This document shows, in pieces, positions 57,925 through 64,000 of a DNA stretch of 64,000 bases (the stretch's first letter is position 1; every line of letters starts with the position of its first letter). The translations under genes were made by a program, and so were the position numbers. The DNA is from Aspidapion aeneum (Eukaryota > Arthropoda > Insecta > Coleoptera > Brentidae), in NCBI GenBank assembly GCA_963576565.1, contig OY755039.1, positions 81,405,955 through 81,469,954 on the forward strand. The letters are read 5' to 3'. The notes under the pieces were generated by a model. That model was not told the DNA's origin. It searched no databases and was given only the letters and a program-made list of their open reading frames with translations.

Positions 57925-59345
57925 TCAATCTTTAATTGCTGTTGAAACATCTCTGGGCTGCGAAATTGTATCAATCATAGGTACTGCACGAGACAACATG
58001 TCCGGGACAACTAAATCTTTCCCTTTCCGATGGATTACTTCAAAATCATATTGCTGCAGTTTTACAGACCAACGAGCAAGTCTTCCACTGGGCTCTTTTA
58101 AGCTATGAAGCCATTTTAAGCTAAAATGATCTGTTATGACCTTAAATGAGATCCCCTCAATATAAGGCCGGAGCTTCTCTATCGCCCAAACCAATGCCAA
58201 ACATTCTCGCTCGGTGGTCGTGTAAACACGTTCTTGCTTAGTCAAAGATCGACTCAAATAGCATATGACTTTGTCTCCTTCAGGATAAGGCTGCGTTAAA
58301 CATGCTCCTATTCCATATCCTGATGCGTCTGTTTGAATGACAAATTCTTTGGTATAATCTGGACATGTAAGAATCGGTGCAGTCACTAAAAGTTCCTTAA
58401 TCTTAACAAATGCTTTTTCGCAGTCTGGAGTCCAATCGAACTTTTGATTTTTCTTAGTTAGAGCTGTAATCGGAGCTATTATCGCTGAAAAATTCTCTAT
58501 GAAACGTCTGTACCAGGATATTGTACCTACAACTCTACGAACTTCTCTGACAGTTCTTGGCCTCTGGAGCTCTAACATGGCTCTAATTTTATTAGGGTCA
58601 ACTCGGATGCCTCGACGGTCCACTACGAAACCTAAATAAGTCATTTCTGGCCTACACAGTTGGCATTTCTCCCAACTTACCGTTATCTTTGCATTCTGCA
58701 ATCTTCGTAGGACTTCCTCAAGAATTCTAAGATGTTCAGAAAAGCTCTGTGTGACAATTACGAGGTCATCGAGATATACGTACACGTAGGGGTCTAAATC
58801 GTTTCCTATGATGCTATCTATGAGTCTCTGCCAAGTTGCAGGTGCATTATAAAGACCAAATGGTAACCGCTTAAATTGGAAGAGACCTCGTCGACAGATG
58901 AATGCTGTTAGTGGCTTCGATGATTCTTCCATTGGTACTTGCCAATAAGCGCTTTTGATATCTAAAGTTGACAAGTATTTAGCATCTTTCAACTTGTCAA
59001 GAGTCTCGGATACGAGTGGTAAAGGATAACTATCACGCGCCGTCACTGAGTTCAATTTGCGGTAGTCTACACAGAAACGATATTTCTTTGTGTTTTTCTT
59101 TTGAACCATTACCACTGGTGAAGCCCATGAACTACTACTACGTTCTATCACATCCATTTTCAGCATTTCGTCGATTTCGTCATCAATAAGTTTCTGAATG
59201 ACCGGTGAGACCTTATATGAACGTTGTCTTATCGGTGCTGCATCTGTTGTAATCTTATGCTCTACCCTATCTGTACATTTTAGTGAGTCACTAATTAATT
59301 TTTTTTTGACTATTGGACTACTGTGGTCGACACCAAAAATTTTTT
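57925..59345 (-). pseudogene. Gypsy pol: reverse transcriptase and RNase H
   Basis: The frame is open upstream of the first ATG-like codon to about 59,345 (FGVDHSSPIVKKK..., the linker that normally follows the protease), so the N-terminal part has been lost. Reverse transcriptase motifs are VDYRKLNSVT, LDIKSAYWQVP, FKRLPFGLYNAP and YVYLDDLVIV (YLDD active site). RNase H shows QTDASGYGIGACLTQ, TTERECLALVWAI and ITDHFSLKWL. It ends at a TGA (57,925-57,927) that separates it from the integrase in the same frame. The single stop might be a lesion or read through. Confidence 0.92.
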
Positions 59346-59836
59346 TTTAATTTTTTTTGGACACCTTTCGGTGCGATCCTAGGGTCTTCTTGACCATGGT
59401 TTGCATCAATTTAGTTAAAGTATTGGGAATTTCATTTTAACGATTATTAGAGAGTTGCAGTCCTACCAAGACGTTATTTGTGTAAATTTTTTATTACCAT
59501 CGGTAATTTTTTTTTTTTAATTTTCTTTAAATTTTTTTATTACACACAACATCCTTACTAGTCTAATTCGACGCAATTTCAGCGAGCGGTTTTTTTTTAA
59601 TTGAGCATATTTTACGATTTCTATAACATGAACATATGTTCCGATGTTTATTGCGTTCACTTATATATTAAGGGATGATGTGACCTTAAGCAATGCATGT
59701 TTCGTGTAAACTCAGAGTGGGTAAGCAGGTTAAAGTGGGTTTTGATTTATTCTTTTTAGAAAAATCATTGTATACGGCGATTTGGGTTTTTTTTGAGGAG
59801 TTATTAGTGGAGCCGTTCTGCAATAGCAGGAGTATA
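59346..59836 (-). other. Leader of the LTR element; site of gag-protease deletion
   Basis: Between the PBS and the truncated pol there are about 490 bp of AT-rich sequence with T-runs. A gag and protease region of usually 1.5-2 kb is expected here and is absent. No zinc knuckle or protease motif is visible. Confidence 0.7.
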
Positions 59837-59853
59837 CCCCACGTTGGGCGCCA
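59837..59853 (-). other. Primer-binding site for tRNA-Lys(CUU)
   Basis: The minus strand reads TGGCGCCCAACGTGGGG three bases inside the 5' LTR. This is complementary to the 3' end of insect tRNA-Lys(CUU), ...CCCCACGTTGGGCG plus CCA (the tRNA sequence is from my knowledge of the Drosophila gene). The tRNA would prime minus-strand DNA synthesis. Confidence 0.85.
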
Positions 59854-59856
59854 ATT

Positions 59857-62800
59857 TGTGGCCTTAAAAAAAGTTAAAAAATAATTTGGGCGCCAATTTG
59901 TGGCCTATTAAAATGCGTTGTGTGACATTTGTGGCAGCTTGAAGACGTTGCCGCCATTTTGTGACACAACAAAACCATTGAATAATTAAACAAATATCTG
60001 GAAGCAGAACTGTATTTTCCAGCTAGGTAAAACATTGATATGCCCGGTAACTTTTATACAGTGGAGAAGGGGGGGGTTCAGAAATAAGAAAATTTTAAGT
60101 GCGCCACATTATTTAATACCAATGTTTTACAAAGAAGATCTTAAATAAAATACAGTTCAACCCAAACGTTGCAGCCAAACAATGAAATTCTACTTACTTC
60201 CGAGGCTTCCAGAGTATTTGTGTAATTAAGAATAACCAAAAAAAAAATAAACAGAATAAAATTCTAAAAGATTGAATTCAGATGACAAAACAGAAATACA
60301 TTACAGGTAGATGGACTCCTTTAACAGGTCATAGTGTACCTACATCTAAGTCAGTAGCGTAGGACTCAATTATATGAATGATTGTTAAAAAAAATATATA
60401 TATACTTCCAAAATCGTTCCATCATAGGGGAGATCTAGACCAAATATCTGCTGTCGTTATTCTACGTTGGGTAGAATGAGACAGACAGCAACCCAGTCCG
60501 AGATCCACCCCATGAGGTAAAACAGTGTAAAGAAACCGCTAAAACATATAATCTCATCTCTCTTTTGTCTCCGCAAAGTTGGTCATTGGGTTGTACAAAT
60601 AATACAAATACTTAGTTCATCTTGTATAATTAGATTGTAAAACTTGAGAAAAATACCAAACAAGTCAGGGCCAAAATAGCAAGGCACTTTAAATTTGACA
60701 GTAAAATTATCTTAAATAAATGAAATGAAGGAAACAAGTCCATGTAGTAAATATGCCGCAAAACCAGGGTTATGACGTCATACCTTATCTTGCGTTTACA
60801 AGAAATGCTGAAATTATACTGTGAAAACTTATATATGAAAAGATTACGTCTAAGTTATATTAAAAATTTATATATGAGGAAAAAAATTATAGTTAAGGCT
60901 TGCTCCTACCTTGGTCCTTGAATTATTTAATAATTATTGGTGTTTATTTGGTAAACCTGGAAGTGTTGTAGGTTTCCCGACATACTCCTGCTGTTCCGGC
61001 TTGCCCGCGCCTCCCCTACTGCCGCTTAGCACATCACGCTAGGGCAGCACATGGTCTCGAGTGTTGATGGTTCCTTGCCCCGAGCGTAAAAACCCTGTGG
61101 AAAATGAAATGTTTCAGTTTCCTGGAATTCGTCAATTTTGCACAAAGTTCCCCTACACAGTAACTTAAATCGAGAATCCCATGTCGACTCAATAAAACAA
61201 AGCAGATTTAAACAGATGAACTAAAATAACCCTACGTACCTTCCCAGGGTTAGAACTGGCCCGTCCGGCTTCCCACCAGCGTCCAGCCCAACTGTCCCGT
61301 CGCTGGAATTGACAGGGCTGTAGACAAAGGAGAAAAACAATATATAGTTTTTATCCAACACGTGGTTAAAAGAAAAATATAAAAACGCCAACAATTCCCC
61401 ACGTCCTTTGTCAAAAAAAGTACATTTCCCACGAAAAATAATTACAATTTGGGAGGCAAATATTATCTTGAAGAGTACTCAAATAATAAAAAAAATGAAA
61501 AAAAAATAAAATCGAACTTACCGATGCTCTTTCCGTACAAATGGCGTAGGCCGACTTAAAATTCCCCTCAAAAGGGTGTGAGCGTCACTCCAGATTACCC
61601 TAGACACGACGGACTCACTTCCACAGTTTCTGGGATAACTCCTACAATTCGCTGCAGTGCCAAAAACCCCAACCAAAGACGATCCCAGAAACTGCTGCCG
61701 ACCCAGCCAAAATTCGTTAGCAAAGAGAGACAAAGCACTTCGTCGAGAATACCAGAATAATGTCGTGGCCGGAAACCGTTTTGTAAATTTGGTGGGGAGT
61801 GGGGACGGTAAAACGCAATAGTACCCAACCAGAAAAACCCGCGATTTTCAAACTAACCAATGAGGTACAGCAATAGTTCTATACAGGTCTATAGGGGCCA
61901 GCACCGACCAAGTGGACATTGCAATTAGGTAAAACGTACATTGAGGTGTTGTCGGATCTATTTCAACGGTTGGAATTTTTATAACAAGGACGTCGAGACA
62001 CCCTCCATACACATTATTAATATTCGAACACTCAACCAATTCCCATATGAGTAAAGCTATACTGAGCGCAGAATTTAGTTGCACTCCAGTTACAGTCTTC
62101 GTCAAAAGTTTCCTTCGCTCTTTATAAATGTTTTCTCTAATATTCATATGGTTTAACGCCATTTTTGTAAAACATTTCTACAGTAATAAAGTTGTTTCTG
62201 AACCTGAATCCAAAAATACACACTGAACTATTGCTTAAAGGCACAAGAGTGTTCAGATGTTAACTCACACGATTTCGTTTATTCTTTTAGTCTTGGTTTT
62301 TATCCCTCGTTTATCTCCCCTTTACCAAAGTGCATAACTCGTATTTATTTTATCCTTTCCCTATCAAATTAATAAAGATATCAAAGTGGCGGAGCCTCGG
62401 TTGTTCCTGGTCGACCCAAATATGTTTTCGTATTATCAAAACTAGTTAATCCGTGAAGGATATGAGGTTCGGATTGTCCCAATATCCTCGAAATAAACGT
62501 AAGGGAATGAAATGTTCATCTAAATGTTTCCTTCCTGTCAACGCCGCCATTCCCCAGCATAACAGCTGTTTAACTTTATGTACGTCAAGTAAACGACGAA
62601 ACTGCAGAAATAAACAAAACAACCAAAAGTTTTATGTGATTTTCCCGAAACCTGTGATCCTAAATTCCAATTACGATGTCCAGATAATGCGATGTGCGTA
62701 GTGTCCACAGTAATTCGATGGAATGCCTCCTTTTAAGGTAACTTCCTAGACACTATATAACCTCCAAACCTAGCTCTATAAAATACCCTTACTTTGTGTA

Positions 62801-62886
62801 CAGAAAGACGAATCAAAGAGCCTTGATTATTTACCTAAATAAACAAATATGTAACGTTGTCTTAAACGTAAAAATGACACGTTACA
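59857..62886 (-). repeat. 5' LTR (right, 3,030 bp)
   Basis: This is the near-identical partner of 53,597-56,652. It carries a 23-bp deletion near 62,539 (CTTCCTGT/CAACGCC) and slightly shorter A-runs. The 104-codon frame is at 61,848-62,162, and the first predicted intron is 61,318-61,521. As the 5' LTR it should contain the promoter of the element. Confidence 0.95.
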
Positions 62887-64000
62887 CTAAATGACGTTTT
62901 TGGGAATCTCAACACAATCAGTAGTTTTTTCGTATCTGTATGACGCCACAATACTGCAACTCGGTGCCTTTTTTGATAAACTCTATAGTTTGTAAAATAT
63001 TAATTTTCAAAGTTTTGCCATTTTGGTCTTATGGGTTTCCCTATACTAAAAATCGCTAAATGACGTTTATTGGAATCTCAACTCAATCAGTGGTTTTTTC
63101 GTATCTCTATGACGCCACAATACAGCAACTCGGTGCTTTTTTTGATAAACTGTATATTTTGTAAAATATGAATTTTCAAAATTTTGCCATTTTGGTCTTA
63201 TGGGTTTCCCTATACTAAAAATCGCTAAAAGACGTTTTCTGGAATCTCAACACAATCAGTAGTTTTTTCGTATATCTATGACGCCACAATATTGCAACTC
63301 GGTGCTTTTTTTGATAAACTGTATAGTTTGTAAAATATGAATTTTCAAAATTTTGCCATTTTGGTCTTATGGGTTTCCCTATACTAAAAATCGCTAAATG
63401 ACGTTTTTGGGAATCTCAACACAATCAGTAGTTTTTTCGTATCTGTATGACGCCACAACACTGCAACTCGGTGCTTTTTTTGATAAACTGTATAGTTTGT
63501 AAAATATGAATTTTCAAAGTTTTGCCATTTTGGTCTTATGGGTTTCCCTATACTAAAAATCGCTAAATGACGTTTTTGGGAATCTCAACACAATCAGTAG
63601 TTTTTTCGTATCTGTATGACGCCACAATACTGCAACTCGGTGCTTTTTTTGATAAACTCTGTAGTTTGTAAAATATTAATTTTCAAAGTTTTGCCATTTT
63701 GGTCTTATGGGTTTCCCTATACTAAAAGTCGCTAAATGACGTTTATTGGAATCTGAACTCAATCAGTGGTTTTTTCGTATCTCTATGACGCCACAATACT
63801 GCAACTCGGTGCTTTTTTTGATAAACTGTATAGTTTGTAAAATATGAATTTTCAAAATTTTGCCATTTTGGTCTTATGGGTTTCCCTATACTAAAAATCG
63901 CTAAATGACGTTTTCTGGAATCTCAACACAATCAGTAGTTTTTTCGTATCTGTATGACGCCACAATACTGCAACTCGGTGCTTTTTTTGATAAACTGTAT
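62887..64000. repeat. ~168-bp satellite, array 3 (right part of the split array, continues past window)
   Basis: GGTCTTATGGGTTTCCC recurs at about 63,028, 63,198, 63,365, 63,533, 63,703 and 63,873. Units alternate between two subtypes (for example TCAACACAATCAGTAG and TCAACTCAATCAGTGG), which hints at a dimeric or higher-order pattern. The array is cut by the window end. Confidence 0.95.

Larger units (their letters stand above)
53597..62886 (-). mobile_element. Ty3/Gypsy LTR retrotransposon with ~3-kb LTRs, gag-less
   Basis: This 9,290-bp element runs on the minus strand. It has paired LTRs (59,857-62,886 is the 5' LTR, 53,597-56,652 the 3' LTR), TG..CA ends, a PBS, a polypurine tract and a pol region. 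The 4-bp target duplication CTAA (53,593-53,596 and 62,887-62,890) lies in a satellite unit. The LTRs differ by only about a dozen substitutions plus small indels, as seen by eye, so the insertion is recent. The 3.2-kb interior carries reverse transcriptase, RNase H and integrase only. Gag and protease are absent, so it would depend on another element. Confidence 0.95.

Noticed and set aside
59837..59853. A tRNA gene fragment (CCCCACGTTGGGCGCCA).
   Set aside because: It includes the CCA end, which insect tRNA genes do not encode, and sits three bases from the LTR, so it is the primer-binding site.

Overview
This is eukaryotic nuclear DNA and almost certainly from an arthropod. It is strongly AT-rich and has no bacterial-style gene packing. 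It contains Jockey, RTE and Ty3/Gypsy elements, many short inverted-repeat elements, a tandem satellite and a THAP-domain gene with a canonical intron. The primer-binding site of the LTR element matches the 3' end of the insect-type tRNA-Lys(CUU). A beetle or another insect is plausible, but the species cannot be named from the sequence. Apart from the small THAP gene, everything recognisable is mobile or repetitive.

Layout. From 1 to about 12,045 lies a giant inverted repeat: two copies of a gene for a protein-primed family B DNA polymerase (Polinton/Maverick- or virus-like) point away from each other. Each has about 2.1 kb of shared upstream DNA, and a 2-kb unique spacer at the centre holds a MITE, degenerate ~120-bp repeats and a ~21-bp iteron-like array. 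Both polymerase copies are broken, at different places. From 14.4 to 15.9 kb is a dead IS630/Tc1-like transposase. From 17.1 to 21.4 kb are two LINE remnants (RTE-like and CR1/Jockey-like) on the minus strand, the first carrying two nested MITEs with clean target-site duplications. From 21.7 to 37.9 kb the DNA is a patchwork of non-autonomous DNA transposons (hAT-like with 8-bp duplications, PIF/Harbinger-like, pogo-like) and degenerate repeats, with no convincing host gene.

From 38.0 to 43.0 kb a nearly full-length but defective Jockey-type LINE sits inside an RTE-like LINE, flanked by a 14-bp target-site duplication. Next to it is a 106-bp perfect palindrome with a (TA)30 core. From 43.0 to 44.1, 52.7 to 53.6 and 62.9 to 64.0 kb are arrays of one ~168-bp satellite. 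The last two are one array split by a young 9.3-kb Gypsy retrotransposon (53,597-62,886, minus strand). Its LTRs are about 3 kb each, it keeps its PBS and PPT and most of pol, but it has no gag or protease. Between 44.7 and 52.5 kb are a mariner-type foldback element, another TA-flanked MITE, the two-exon THAP gene and a ~126-bp tandem repeat.

The points most worth following are (i) the head-to-head polymerase palindrome with an iteron-like centre, (ii) what looks like a multi-exon transcription unit inside the 3-kb LTRs, with an open frame crossing two predicted introns, (iii) the duplicated LTR/PBS junction, and (iv) the satellite array split by the LTR element.
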